Positions 33,924 through 48,876 of a stretch of DNA of 64,000 nucleotides are shown piece by piece. The stretch comes from Anthostomella pinea (taxonomy: Eukaryota; Ascomycota; Sordariomycetes; Xylariales; Xylariaceae), in assembly GCA_963556695.1 (NCBI GenBank), contig CAUWAG010000003.1, positions 8,246,001 to 8,310,000 of the forward strand. Direction: 5' to 3'. The position numbers and the translations under genes were made by a program. Each line of letters begins with the position of its first letter. The stretch's first letter is position 1. Below the pieces are notes generated by a model that searched no databases, had not been told where the DNA came from, and saw only the letters and a program-made list of their open reading frames with translations.

Positions 33924-35358
33924 ATGCAGCCTCAACTACCAGCCGAGGCCGAAGGGACCGCTGCTGGTATCCTGATCTACTCCATCATATGCTTGATATG
34001 TAGCTCCCTTCTGATATGGCTAGTATGGGCTCATCATGAAAGAGATAGTTGTGAGTATTCGGTCGATCCTCCCTTCGAGAACCTTCGTTGATCAAGAACA
34101 TCTTAGTTGTGGCATTCTTCTCGTACTTCACGTTTCTCAGCACGAGCGCCAGCATAATTCAACAGTGCCATACGATCGCTATGTGGAGAGATATCGCGAC
34201 GGCGCAGTATTACCACGGCATCAAGAATGTTGGCAGCTCGGAAATTGCCATTTGTGGGCTCGCAATGGGAATGGACCGTTACCTCTTCTATATCCGTCAG
34301 TTGCACGATACCGTTACAGGGGACAAGGCAAAGCTGACTGGGAAGACTGCAGAATTCTATGCTTACAATGTAGAGGCACTCCTGGCCCTTTTCTGGTATG
34401 TATCCGCGTCCTGTCTCGTCAATGTTCCAGGCTAACGTGAATACTGTCAGGGCTGGCGCGCTTGCGCAATCGATATACGGTCTCACGGATCTCGACGTCT
34501 ATAAGCGTGTCAGATGGGCAACTCAAGTACTCATGAAAGCGGTTGCGGTTCTTCTGCCTGTTCTGTTGATGTGTCTCCTTCAACTCGACGCGGTACGCCG
34601 ATCTTTCGCGGCTTTCCTGTTGGTGGCCGACGCTTGCAGTACGTAGGAAGGACCTGATCCCAACCGGATGTTTGGCTAACGCAGGTACAGTGATGTCTTG
34701 TCTTGGACTTGGCGGTATCTTTATGCTGGCAATTCTGGGGAGATATATACATTCACGGCGCAAGTTATTGTCGTGGAATGTACCGTACGGTAAATCGTCA
34801 GGGACCCGAGGGACGCGACAAGGGATGTCCGGCAATCCATTGCAGACAGACCAACGGAAGAGCATCTATGACCGGTGGCTTCTGGTGCGCTTCACCTTCG
34901 CATTTCTCATGCTGGCTTGCTTTGACTTGAGTGTCGTTATCTTCCAGCTGGCATCGGTCAGGCACACGACCAGGGAAGCCCTCGGCGATGCACCCAATTT
35001 GTCCGGCGAAATAGCGCGGACTACCTTCGTGTCGTTCGTGCCTGGTGTATCAGCAAGTGTACTTGTATTTATTGTATTTGGCACCAGTCGACCGTTCCGC
35101 GAACGCATGTACAAGACGTTTGTTCCAAGACCGTTTCGGAGGACAAGATCGGAGGACAAAGCTTGGGCTTCAACGGTACTTCCCATACGCGGCGGACACA
35201 CGGTCATCCGAGACGCGGCCGCTCCAACGGATGTCAAGCTTCAGGAGCTCCGGCTGGGAAAATGCAAGAGCCTGCATTCTGTTGACGGATGGCCGTGGTT
35301 CGATTCCACAACCCCGGGGCTGATAGAAGACCAGAGAGTAATAAGAGCCGAAGTGTAG
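33924..35358 (+). CDS. Seven-transmembrane integral membrane protein, unknown family
   Basis: Four exons, 33924-34050, 34107-34395, 34451-34638 and 34685-35358, join in frame to 425 residues. All junctions are GT-AG with CTAAC-type branch sites before exons 3 and 4. Hydrophobic segments occur at about residues 14-33 (GILIYSIICLICSSLLIWLV), 43-60, 120-140, 170-190 (VLLPVLLMCLLQL), 205-225, 270-295 and 315-335, a seven-helix plan. The cytosolic tail starts GTSRPFRERMYKTFVP and ends hydrophilic. Topology and the basic motif after the last helix resemble receptor-like fungal membrane proteins, but there is no Pth11 rhodopsin signature and no other family motif that I know. Start alternatives upstream in frame (33816) lack conservation signals. 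A receptor role is only inference. Confidence 0.75.
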
Positions 35359-38170
<2,812 letters not shown>

Positions 38171-39872
38171 TCATTGCAACGTCGGATAACCACACATTAA
38201 AACGACATGCCATGATCACGATCGGGATGACTCGGGGAATGGCTCGGACAAAAAAGGCTACATAGACTGAATGGCCCCTACTCCAAAAATGAAACATTGG
38301 TACAAAACTTGAGCTTCTCGTGTCGTGTCTACTGCTGGTGACTGATAAGAAGATGCAGCGGGCCTTTCCGCTATGTCGTCGGTTGGACACCAACTGATAG
38401 CCGGATGGGGCCGATGCTTGGGACGTCGGCGTTGGAGGAGTTGAAGTGGGAGGTGGCATACAAGGTGGAAATAGATGCTGGAGGTACGAGATTCGTGGTA
38501 GGTACGAGGGACATAACCCAGGTGCGCCTGAAGGCATGGTCAGTTGCGCCGGCTGCGGCGTCGGGATGCATAGGGAGATGGTAATGGACTCGAGATCAGA
38601 CATACAAGATGGGTCGGACCTCGGTAAGGTGAACCGGGAGGCTTGAAATGGTATCGAGCTAGGATCAATCACGGCAATTCAAGCAGGCCGTCGAAGAGCC
38701 CGGTGACCTGCAGACGATTAATGAAGCCCCCAGGCGGTGATTCCGCTCGTGTACCCGAGATCATTTTTCGAACTACCTGTCAGGCACCAGTCACTGCCAG
38801 TACCGACACCTTGGCTAACGTTTGCTTGGTAAGAGAAGTTGCCTCTTTACATAACTTCAAGATCATGTTGCACCATAGCACACTGGGAGTTGAAACCACT
38901 GCTGGATACAATAATTTGGCGACCTCGGGAGGTCAACGGATGATGAGGTGCAAGGCCATGAAGGGCTCGTTGATGAACTATCCTAATGCCTGAAGGGCTA
39001 CATCGGCCTGAGGCTGAGAGAATAAACTGCATAATCACCTTGATCAAGTGCATGTCCAAGTTCTTCAAACCACTTGAGCGAGTGGCATAGACAAGACGCA
39101 CTGGATTGTAACAGAAGCAAACGACAGTGCACAGCACTCTAGGAGGTGCCTTCGAACAGCAGACGCCCAGTCCCTTGAAGCCAAGAGTACATTGCGGCAT
39201 ATCACCAGACCCATTTGTCGGCGAAGAAGGGATTACCTGCTCACCAGTTAGTTGAGCTCTGCCGATCAATGCAAAATGATTGAGGAGTTCGTGTTCCGAA
39301 TCAGAAGTCCGTTTAATACATTTCAGGTCAGAGACCCGATGATATAAGAGGTACCAGAAAAAAGTAAAGTATGGAGTATCATCATGTGAAGGGGGGCGTA
39401 GGGTGGGCTGGAGTAGATTGGAGAGCATACCTTGGGGATTCAGAGCGCCTGCGTCGAAGGCATCATATCAGGTGCTGCCTCGAGCTCTTGGCCACTGGAT
39501 GATCAGTAGACGTACAAAGTCTTGACTCTAGAAATAGCATGCTCCCGACAGTGATTTGCGACTGAGAGAGGACGAGCTGGTTTTCGAGGAGCATGTCGAA
39601 GGGAAGAATTCGAAAACTGCCAGGCACTTTTCTTCTTTGTATGAGATTTGGCTTGGCGGGCCCGGCAGAACCACGGCTCCGTTCTGGCTGTCTGGGAAGC
39701 CGTGGGGCAAAGCTTGGACCACCAGAGGGCAGGCGCAATCGACACACAAACCTCAACACCACTTTTCTCGCTAAAATTTGTGCGATCTTCCCCAAAATCC
39801 TCACCCACGATCTCAACGACCTTCCGAGCACTCCTCTCCCAACCACCATAGTCGACAACCGAATCCGCCAAC
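38171..39872. other. Intergenic region between enolase and RPS13
   Basis: 1.7 kb. Frames of 195 codons (38085-38672, -) and 193 codons (38847-39428, -) show no family motif, and the first overlaps the enolase coding end. Neither is called. The last few hundred bases are the presumed RPS13 promoter. Confidence 0.45.
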
Positions 39873-40762
39873 ATGGGTCGTCTTCACTCCAACGGAAAGG
39901 GTATCTCAGCCTCCGCGCTGCCCTACTCGCGCGCGCCCCCGGCATGGCTCAAGACCACCCCCTCCCAGGTCGAGGAGCAGATCTGCAGACTTGCGCGAAA
40001 GGGTACGACGATATCCCCACGATGTACAACCAGCAGCCGACTAATACACTACCATCGCAGGTGCCAGCCCTTCGCAGATCGGTGTCATTCTCCGTGACTC
40101 GCACGGTATTGCCCAGGTCCGGTTCGTTACCGGTGAGGAACAACTCCAAAAAGAAAAGATGCCATATGGAATGACTGCTGACCCTCGACATCAGGTAACA
40201 AGATTCTGCGAATCCTGAAGTCAAACGGTACGACATGAGTCCAGCCCCACCGAACGATGCGAACCATACAATCCTGCGGTCGATCCGGGACATAGTTGCT
40301 CTACCTTCACCGGAGAGCATGCCCATGCGACTTGCTCATACACAACACGCACTCTGAGTGCTATACTGCCACTGTTGGTCGAGGCTAACGGTGTGATTTT
40401 GCTAGGCGTCGCGCCCGAAATGCCCGAGGATCTATACGTGAGTTCTTGCTGCCCTTTGATATCCCTCGATTCTGCTGCTGTCCGACAGGACCTACACCGC
40501 TTGAGCACAATCCAGAAATACCGAATACTCGCCATTCCGTCTTGGAAGCAATTGCTGACATGAGATGCCATAGATGTTGATCAAGAAGGCCGTCTCCGTC
40601 CGCAAGCACCTCGAGCGCAACCGCAAGGACAAGGACGCCAAGTTCCGCCTGATTCTGATCGAGTCGCGAATCCACCGTCTCGGCCGCTACTACAAGACCG
40701 TCGGTGTCCTGCCCCCCACCTGGAAGTACGAGAGTGCTACCGCCAGCACCATTGTCGCATAA
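39873..40762 (+). CDS. RPS13: 40S ribosomal protein S13 (uS15)
   Basis: Five exons, 39873-40002, 40061-40132, 40195-40227, 40406-40437 and 40574-40762, give 151 residues, the exact family length. Two exons are only 33 and 32 nt. The spliced protein reads [61 protein letters not shown] and [20 protein letters not shown], and ends TASTIVA. It is a core component of the small ribosomal subunit and contacts 18S rRNA at a subunit bridge. A dense intron structure is usual for fungal ribosomal protein genes. Confidence 0.98.
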
Positions 40763-41261
40763 GCCTGAGGAGGTACCAAGCGAGGGATGGTTGGTCACGG
40801 AGTTTGTGGAAAAGGTATTGCCGCTTCTGGGGCAGCCGAAAGTACTGGGCTTCTAGTCACATAAGATTAGATGAGCAGCCACAATCAGTAGATGAATAAG
40901 ATCGCTGCATCAATGGGTTTCCATTGATCCTGACCTAAAGCTGTGGTATCATCGCCAAGAACGTGATCCGATGCTAACTCTATGGAATCTTCGTGATGAT
41001 GAGATCCGTGAATGCATTGCGGGAGATATAACATCTCCCAAGTAGCTCTTGCCTGTTCCAAATAGCAAATGCTGGGGTATCATCGTGAAAGAGACTTGTC
41101 TTGCGAAATCGGCTCTGAAAATCTGCAACGTCGAAAACCCCAAACCCTCGGTTCGCCGGGAGACCAGAACTCTGCATGAATCATAGCCACTCCCACCGTT
41201 CGTCAACTTTTTGTCGCCCCACTCCAGTTCTGCCCGCTTCCAGTCCATGCCTAGACCTCCT
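40763..41261. other. Convergent intergenic region
   Basis: About 500 bp between the stop codons of RPS13 (+) and the SDC1-like gene (-). No feature recognised. Confidence 0.5.
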
Positions 41262-42026
41262 TCACGTCTGCGTCTCGATGTCCTTAGATCGCTCCATCAG
41301 GAACTCCGCCAGTGCTCGCAGGGGGTCCTTCGGTCTAGTGTAGTAGATCAAATGTCAGCAATGTGTGCAAGCGACTAGACAATAGAATGAACTCACTGCT
41401 CCTTCGCGATCTTCTTCATCCCGTCCAGCACGTGAGTCGTGACCTTCGAGTTCAGATACTGTCGCACCGGCGCCCCATGAGGCGGGGCCTCCAGAGGCAT
41501 CGTGAAGCCCGTGTCCGGGTGCAATGAGGTAGCTCGCGACGAGCTGTTCGCGTTGAAGTTGTCCATTGTGTTGCTGGGTGCGGCGCCGAAGTTCGTCCCG
41601 TTGGCTGTAGAAGACATGGCTGCGGCTGCCGTTGATGATGTATTCCGAAGGGATGTACCAGTCTGGGTAGCCGTAGACGGAAACTGGCTGGTTGCCCCGT
41701 TTGGCGCGGTTGCGCTGCTTGATGGCTGCGCGCTCGTGCTTGGGAAGTTTGTACACTTTTCGGCGCTCTTCCATTAGCCAAAGCTTCCACGCGTTGAGCG
41801 GTCGTTTGGGAACGTGTTCTTGTTTGTTCATGGATTGTGTGTATCAGTGGGGGAAAGCGTGTAGGGGGTTTCTGTACTCTGTGGTCAACTGGCTTACTTG
41901 AGCGTCGGTCATTGTGGCATCCTGCTGATGAGCAACTCCGTTAAGCATTCCGAACGAGCCTGAGGTAGCGCCAGGTTGGCCATAGGCCGGGAGAGGGACA
42001 GGCGTGTTCGGGGTCTGATCAGCCAT
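41262..42026 (-). CDS. SDC1: COMPASS complex subunit Sdc1 (Dpy-30 motif protein)
   Basis: Model: 42026-41898, 41767-41397 and 41334-41262, 190 residues. The last junction (GTGAGT...CTAG) is clear and rebuilds the Dpy-30 dimerisation motif: PVRQYLNSKVTTHVLDGMKK, IAKEQ|PKDPLRALAEFLMERSKD. The first intron (GTAAGC donor at 41897) is sure, but its acceptor is less so. AAG at 41768 after a CTAAT branch keeps frame, and later in-frame acceptors exist. The N-terminal 140 residues are Ser/Thr/Ala/Asn-rich and probably disordered. Sdc1/Dpy-30 homodimerises and binds Bre2/Ash2 in the Set1 histone H3 lysine 4 methyltransferase complex in the nucleus. It is divergent from FAN1 across an upstream region containing a foldback element. 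Confidence 0.82.
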
Positions 42027-42306
42027 CTTGTCAGCGAAGAATGAGGTCGGCGACAGGAATAAGTTCGGCGACAGGGTCGAGTTCAGAGCAAAGGGTGATC
42101 TGGCAAGAAGAATAGGATCATAGAGAGCAGAGGAAATGGTGGTTTGGGAGAGAAGAGATGGTGTTTTGCAAGTCTGGCAGTTTGCAAAAGGCAGGAGAGG
42201 TAGAAGAGCTCCTACGTGGGGGGTGGGGTCAAATATGCCGACACCGACTGGGGAATTAAATGCCTGAGGTACATCGTAGCGTAAGATTTATGCAGATATG
42301 ATCCAA
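42027..42306. promoter_or_regulatory. SDC1-proximal part of the shared SDC1/FAN1 upstream region
   Basis: 280 bp directly upstream of the SDC1-like start, free of ORFs. The foldback element begins at its right end. Confidence 0.35.
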
Positions 42307-42438
42307 GCTCCTCTGTCTAGCAGGTGGCTTGCGTGCAGAAACTGGAGCACCAGCCACATCCATCTGGCCTGATAAGAGATAATCCTGATAAGGTGCTGCG
42401 TGAAGGCACGCAAGCCAGCTGCGCTAGACAGCCCGGAG
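42307..42438. mobile_element. Foldback / MITE-like element with about 30-bp imperfect inverted repeats
   Basis: The left arm contains CTGTCTAGC then GGTGGCTTGCGTGC. The right arm contains GCACGCAAGCCAGCTGCGC and then TAGACAG. The arms are inverted copies with small gaps, and outer GCTCC/GGAGC bases extend the pairing. The loop is about 65 bp, with a secondary GCACC/GGTGC pair. No ORF and no clear target duplication. It lies in the divergent SDC1/FAN1 upstream region. Confidence 0.6.
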
Positions 42439-42685
42439 CGCATCTGCATAAAGTATGTAGTACTCGGTAGATCAATGCGTCAGACATGCCCGCTTTTCTG
42501 GCGCGCTGTCTCGTGATAGCGCGTCGCCCATTGCAGCCCTTGCCGATTCCTCACCCGCGCCTACTGTTGGAGCGTGATCCCTATGTGCCGTACTAGGTAA
42601 GTAATTTATGAAGTCATGTGTTCCATTTCCCTCTTCCGTGCAAAATCAGCAATTGTATGAATGGCTTGTTTCTGGGCGCATGATA

Positions 42686-45330
42686 ATGGACCGTTTCATC
42701 ACCAAGATTAAGCCCTCTGATGCCCGCCGATCAACTTCGTCAGGTAACCAGCCTGCGGAGGCCGCTGCAAGCGAGCAGCCCCCCACAAAGAAAGTGAAGA
42801 GGGAGCAGACTCAGGACAGCGGTGAGGACTCGGATCAAGACCGACTGGGCATCTTCTCGCTGAAGCCACTGCCTAAGGGTATACGTAGAGAAGATACTAC
42901 AGCTTCTGGATTCGATGACGGCACGCCAGAAGGGTCTGACGCTGAGGATACACATCAACCTCGCCCGACTGCTATTGAGAGCTCTCTGCCCGAAGTCAAG
43001 CCAGACAAAGAAGCTCTCGAAGAGTATGCTACTTTCAAGGCATCACAAGAGGACAATGCAGACACTGCTACAGCAAGGCTTGATTCGAGGAAGTGGGTGA
43101 GAGGCAAGAGCTCTCTCTATGTCGATGCCTTCAACCTAGCTCTTGGTACTGTGCTCGATGAGGAATCCCACCTGTTCGACGAGAAAGAAAGAGCCATTTT
43201 CGACCAGTGGAATCATCTCGATTATGAAGCTCAATTCTTGTACGTAACGATTTGTAGTCGCTGCTGAAGGTCCAAGTCTAATCTTTTCTGGCTAGATATG
43301 TGCGCCTGTTTCTAAGGAAGACATCTTCATGGCATCGAATTGCTCGTCTGGGTTACCACAATGACATAACCGATATAGAGGCCGCCGTCAAAGAACTACA
43401 AGAGAGTCGGGATTTACCAACCACGTCTTCCCCACCGCGTTCAGACCAAGAGTTTCCGGAACCTGGGCTTGACACGTTCATTCAAGAACAGTGTGTGTTT
43501 GAGGATACTTTCACCTTCGCAGATGCCTCGGAAAACTTTATCGACAGTGTAGAGGAGGCTGTGTCACTCTTAAGCCTCGATGAGCTCAAAGTGCTGGCCA
43601 AAGATGCTAAGGTCCAGGGCAAGAACAAGGCAGGTCTTGCAAAGGCCATCTGCAAAATGAGCAGTCAGCAAGCTGGGCTCTTCTCCTTGGGGCTTCAGAG
43701 GTCTGATACGAACGGCTCTATCGACTCCCCCGGGAAGGGTACTCCTGAAGTGGAGTCACCTGGTCCAGGTACCGGAGAGGATTCAAACAGAAGAAAGCAT
43801 TTTCTCGACAGGATCCTGGCCATCACTGGCCCTAGCACCAGGCTCTCCCTGCCTGTCTTCAGACTGTTCGAGAGGGTCCACCTTGTCTTCTACAGGTCTA
43901 CGGAGTGGACAGAGAAATCTCTGACCACAATTATCCTTGCTAAGATCTCACGGCGCAACTTTCCTCAGTATATCGTTAGCAGGTCGGCCAACATTTTTGC
44001 TTCGAGGCAACAGCTGTTGGAGTTCGAGACTGCGATGAGGTCGGAATTTGCCGTGGACAACATTCTCGAGTTCAACGGCCCTGCCACAGAGGCAGGTTTC
44101 CGAAAGGTTACGGACGCGTTTGAGCAGATATATCCAAGGTGGCAGACCTTACTCCAGGAAGAACGAGAGAAAGAGGAGAGGATCTACGAATCCGGAGAGG
44201 GGGCGTATCTGAGACGGCTGAATCCAGCACACTCATACACCCGGATCCTCCACAAGGCTGCTTGTGTCTTCGGTCGGCTGAAGGAGCATCAGCGGGAACA
44301 CAGCTTGTTGACCGAATTGCTTGACCAGCGGCTTTTCCACCTAGCGCGTCGAGGATCATGGTATCAACGCAAGGCCCTTCTCGAAGAACACTATATGCAT
44401 GCGCTAGAACCAGATCCTGCTTACAGTAACGTGGAGACGCAGAAGATGCACTGGAAACAGATTGCAGTGACTACCTGCGAGACCGCATTAGAGGACCGCG
44501 ATTGTCACCTGATCTATCACTATGACATACAGAAACGTCTCGTGAAACTCGAGAAGCAGCTCAAAATCCCAAAACGCCTACAGCATGACTTCGGCCATGT
44601 GCGATTGAAGAAGCCAGAAGAGCACTATGCCGAAGGCATCCAGCTGAAGAAAGACGACATTGTGGGGAAGAAAGGACGAGGGCCTAGTACCAGGACGATA
44701 TGGGTCGACGAGGCAGAAGGAGGTGGTGAATGCAGTGTCGAAGCCATGTGTCTGAGTTGGTACAGAGGTCAGGGGTGGAAAGGATACCATGCCGAGGGCG
44801 GCATCATACGCACGCTCTTCGCCTATCTCTTCTTCGACATTCTCTTCCTCTACATACCCAACGTCTTTCAGACAGCTTACCAGGTGTGCCCCCTAGATCT
44901 GCACACGGATGCCTTCTACCCCACCCGGGCATCTGAAATCAACCATCGCCTCGTCGAGATCGCCAACGGCGGTGCGGCAAAGCTCATCGAGGAAGTCGAC
45001 CATCGGGAGCGAGAGAATCGGACCTGCGCCGTCGGCCTCAACTGGGACTACGAGCTGGAAGATCTGCTCGAGCTGTCCAACAGCTTCGATGGAGCGGCGC
45101 TCGCTGCAGTGTGCAAAGTCATGGCGCAGGAGTACGGACAAAGAGGAGGCGGTATACCCGACCTGATACTGTGGAGGACGGAGCCGACCAAGGAGTGCAT
45201 GTTCTCCGAGGTCAAGAGCGCGAATGATCGGCTGAGCGATACGCAGCGACTCTGGATCCATGTTCTCACGGGAGCAGGTGTCAAGGTTGCGTTGTGTAAC
45301 GCCGTAGCGAAGGAGGTCCGAGAAGTCTAG
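42686..45330 (+). CDS. FAN1: Fanconi-associated nuclease 1 (FAN1), VRR-NUC domain
   Basis: Exons 42686-43239 and 43296-45330 (GTACGT donor, GCTAG acceptor) give 862 residues. The frame is open to 42608, but MDRFITKIKPSD is the likelier start. Residues 1-110 are disordered and charged, with a basic TKKVKRE nuclear-localisation-like patch. The junction rebuilds EAQFL|YVRLFLRKTSSWHRI, the start of the FAN1 core. A SAP-like segment (LSLDELKVLAKDAKVQGKNK) and a TPR-like helical region follow. The C-terminal VRR-NUC domain has IPDLILW and FSEVKSANDRLSDTQRLWI, giving the PD...ExK active site. FAN1 is a nuclear 5' flap endonuclease/exonuclease acting in interstrand crosslink repair. No N-terminal UBZ finger is seen. 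Confidence 0.95.
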
Positions 45331-45988
45331 CTGGACGTTGTTGCTTGCTACAACTCCTTCGACGACAGCTGTGTCGTTGATTGGTATGGCTTTTGAGTAA
45401 GCCCCCGACGAACATTGGTAGGCTTTCACTGTAGGAGGGAGACATGGAACCACCAACGATCACTGCCAAAACCTGACCTATATCTGGCGACATCATCGGA
45501 CGGTCTCAGGGCGCTTGAGAAGGGCGTGCAGATACCTAAAACACTCTGTCTTTACAGACGAACAGCGTCCACCGTTAATCCGACCACCAATGAAGCTGTG
45601 TAGTCACAACATGCGACCACGGTTCATACATCGACATCGACATCATCGCTAAGGTCGCATCATTTCCTCTCCAGGACTTGCCGAAAACCAGCCCATCTCA
45701 GCATCAAGGATAACAGGCTTCGAGCCACGAGGCTGCCGCCACCCCACGAAATGAGATGGCCACCAGCAGCTCATCAGAGTCATCACCAGTACGGCCTGGT
45801 TGTCAGCAAAGGCACTTTCGCAGTAATGCAGCGCATGGATTCCACGTGAGAGAAGCACCGGCGAAAGTTCGAAGGCGCCTAAAATTAGATAATTTCCGAC
45901 GCACACACTCAACCAGGGAAGGTCATCCTGCCTTCCTCCTTCCTGTTAACTTGATAAGATATGTGAAACGGCCGAGATTCGCGACAGC
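45331..45988. other. Intergenic region between FAN1 and the AT-rich block
   Basis: Normal base composition and no supported gene. It contains the presumed FAN1 3' flank. The left LTR-like repeat starts at its right end. Confidence 0.45.
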
Positions 45989-46135
45989 TGTTGAATGGGA
46001 GCCGGAGATACACACCGGAAGATCTCCAGTGGTGCAGAGACGCACAGGGCATCTGACCCACCAAGAAGACAGATGATCAATCTCTGTACGCTGAAGAACA
46101 ATCAACAGAATCGATCAACATCTGTGTATTAAACA
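45989..46135. repeat. LTR-like repeat, left copy (147 bp)
   Basis: It starts TGTTGAATGGGAGCCGGAG and ends TGTATTAAACA, the TG...CA ends typical of LTRs. It is a direct repeat of 47681-47828, with strong similarity throughout (shared AGAAGATCTCC-type, GCAGAGACGCACAGG and CATCTGACCCACCAA blocks). Confidence 0.65.
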
Positions 46136-47680
46136 AGTAGTTACCTAACCATGCAACACACCCTCGTGAGCCACTAAAACGTGCTAGAAATAAAGCCTTT
46201 AATACATATATATTGTGGTATTTTAAATCTGTTTTAATAGTAGGATAGCACGTGCTTATAAATAATTTTTAAAGGCTTTAAATCGCTTAAAAACATTTAA
46301 AACATTTACAAAATAAGCTTTTTTACTACTTATAAAGATTTAAACCTGTTAAAAAAATACTTAGTATTTTTCTTATTTAAAAGCTTTACTAAATTGTTCA
46401 CAATTATATCTTTTTGTGAGATTTTAGAAGGGTCACAAGCCTTTAGGGTGTGAGTGGTCGCTGCAAACATTGTTATCATTCTCAAGTATGCTTGACACGG
46501 CTAATCTACAGCTAAATACTATACTGCACCATGCCAGGGTGGATCCACTGGTCCCCTGGCAGCCCCCTAGCGGGTACTGCACCTAAAAGCACTATATCTA
46601 GAATCCAATATCTGACAATTAGGTATATAAAACGTCGTTAAATTTTTGAGGCCTTATTTAAAATAAAACCTTAAAATTCATTTAAACATTTAAGGCTTTT
46701 CTATTATAATTAAAAGTAATTAAGTCTTTTTACGCTTAATATTTTAAAATAAGTTATTATAAAAACCCTACTATAAATAGGTGCATTAGCTGATTAAAGT
46801 GCGGTTAAATAAGTAAGATAAAAAAGTGCTATTGTATAATAAATACAGCTGTTTTAGTTCGTTAAATAAATAACCTATATATAATAACACATTTAACTTT
46901 TCAACGACTCGTTTTAAAATTATGATTGACGGTAAAATAATGAAGGATTTTTTAGAATGAATTATAAATGACTTATTTAGTATAACCGTAAGTTCTATAT
47001 ACTCGTAAATATAAAGTAAAAGTTATTATATTTTGCCGGTTTCTTAATTAACATTTAAAGTAAACAGCTTAAATTTATAACTTTTGTTTTGTAAATCTCG
47101 TAGTAAAAACTATGTATAAAAACTTCTTTATTAAATTTCAAGTAAAAAACCAAGTAAAAAAAATACTTATCAAACCGAACGTTTGTACTTATTATAAAAG
47201 TAGTATAAATATAATATAATCAAGGATATTATAAGAGATCATTCTAAACAAGAAACTGAAAGTAAAAACATTTTACGCGGTTTAAAAAAGCGTATAAATA
47301 ACTTATATAAAGAAAAGCTTTAACTGAGTTTTAAAAGTGTATAAGCGAGTTTAAAAACGGTTGATTTGATTAACCGCCGTAAAAAGGCGTTATTATAAAT
47401 AATAAACGTGGTAACGTAGAAAAAAGCGTGTTAATAGCGTTAAAAAGCGCCGATTAAAGCGAGAGAAAAAAGCTAGAAACCCCGTAAATAACTTTATCAA
47501 AGCTTATAAAAGTAAATATATATAAATAAAAAATCTATGAGAATCCGTATGCGGAAGTATTGGTGGTACGTTCGTTCTTGGTTATTTGTAACTACCTGTC
47601 GCAGACAGATTTATACTTAAGTATAGTTACAACGCGTCCAGCTAGCGTAGCGCTGGAGCTGTGGAGCAACGGTCGCTGAT
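46136..47680. other. AT-rich interior between LTR-like repeats
   Basis: 1545 bp of extremely AT-rich sequence with no sizeable ORF, dominated by TTAAAA/TATAAA words. A short normal-composition island lies at about 46430-46620. This is what heavy RIP would leave of a repeated element. No reverse transcriptase or integrase remnant can be read. Confidence 0.5.
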
Positions 47681-47828
47681 TGTTGAATGGAAGCCGGAGA
47701 TAGACACCAGAAGATCTCCAGTAGGGCAGAGACGCACAGGCATCTGACCCACCAAAAAGACAGATGATCAATCTCTGCACGCAGAGCAGAACAATCAATA
47801 GAATCAATCAACATCCGTGTATTCAATA
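47681..47828. repeat. LTR-like repeat, right copy (148 bp)
   Basis: It starts TGTTGAATGGAAGCCGGAG and ends TGTATTCAATA. It is a direct repeat of 45989-46135, one base longer, with scattered C-to-T and G-to-A differences. Confidence 0.65.
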
Positions 47829-48783
47829 CTAATCGACCGTTCCAAGGACACTAGGACCATCACAAACCCACCTAGTCCGCGCACAGACCACATGTAGCCA
47901 CACCACCTGCACCACTCCATCCAATAACATTCGTATAAAGGCTACGAAGATTAAAACTTTAATTAACGTAAGGTTTTTTTTGGAAACAAGCTTGTATACC
48001 GCTTATTTATATAAAAACCCGATTATTATTTGTTCGATTTTATTATAAATTAAAACGTTTTGAGCTTTATAAAAGCTCGTAAAGCCTTTTAATATATATA
48101 TGTAACTAACTAGTTAAAAGCCGTATTGAATATTAAAGTTTAATATCTAATTGCATAATTACTTAATATCAAAATAGCTTAAAAATATATCTTTAAAAGT
48201 TTATATAAAGGTACTTAAATACAATTTTTATTATAACTAGACGTTTTAAATACATTGTAATATATTACATTTTTAAAAGTTTAACAAGTACTTTGTTTAA
48301 ACTTATAATATTTAACAACGAGAAATAAAGTACTTAAAGCCGTAAAAAGGTCGTTAAATTAAAATAAACAAATAAATAAGAACGAATTAAAAGCTTATAA
48401 CTTATTATATAATAAAAAGAAAGATGTTTTAGAACAGGCTTGAACAATCAATCATAATACTTGAGTATTGAGTCAAGGTCATAATGTTGCTGATAGTTGG
48501 ATTGGGAGGTCTAGCTGGACTCGCAGGTCTGGCTAAGTGACCTCACAATACGGTATCTAATCTCTTATTTAATCATGCATGTGGGTTTGATATGGATGGT
48601 TTGAATGTAGAATCGCATGGATCTAACAGATATTTAATTTTAATTTTATTATCATTATTTTTAACGGTATTTAATTATATTAATAAGAAGATGTTAATAA
48701 TACATATAAAGCTAGCTAGTCTAACCTTATATAAGGTTGTTTTAACGATTTATTCAAAAAAAGTAAATGTAAAGCTTAACGTA
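47829..48783. other. AT-rich region flanking the pogo-type element
   Basis: AT-rich DNA with no readable gene. A short GC-richer piece (about 48440-48540) interrupts it. A frame beginning at 48592 only runs into the transposase region by chance. Confidence 0.45.
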
Positions 48784-48876
48784 GATGACAAGGGAGCGGC
48801 AATTACAAGCAAACGGCAACTTTTTACCAGCCACCTAACCTTGTCATCAAGGCTCCTAATTGATCAACCAACAATA

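Noticed and set aside
35281..35310. B-box-like GGTTCGATTCCAC suggesting a tRNA
   Set aside because: It lies inside the seven-TM coding exon in frame, has no A box or stems, and so is coincidental.
39463..39945. 160-codon minus-strand frame at the RPS13 promoter
   Set aside because: It overlaps the RPS13 start and lacks motifs; a shadow frame.
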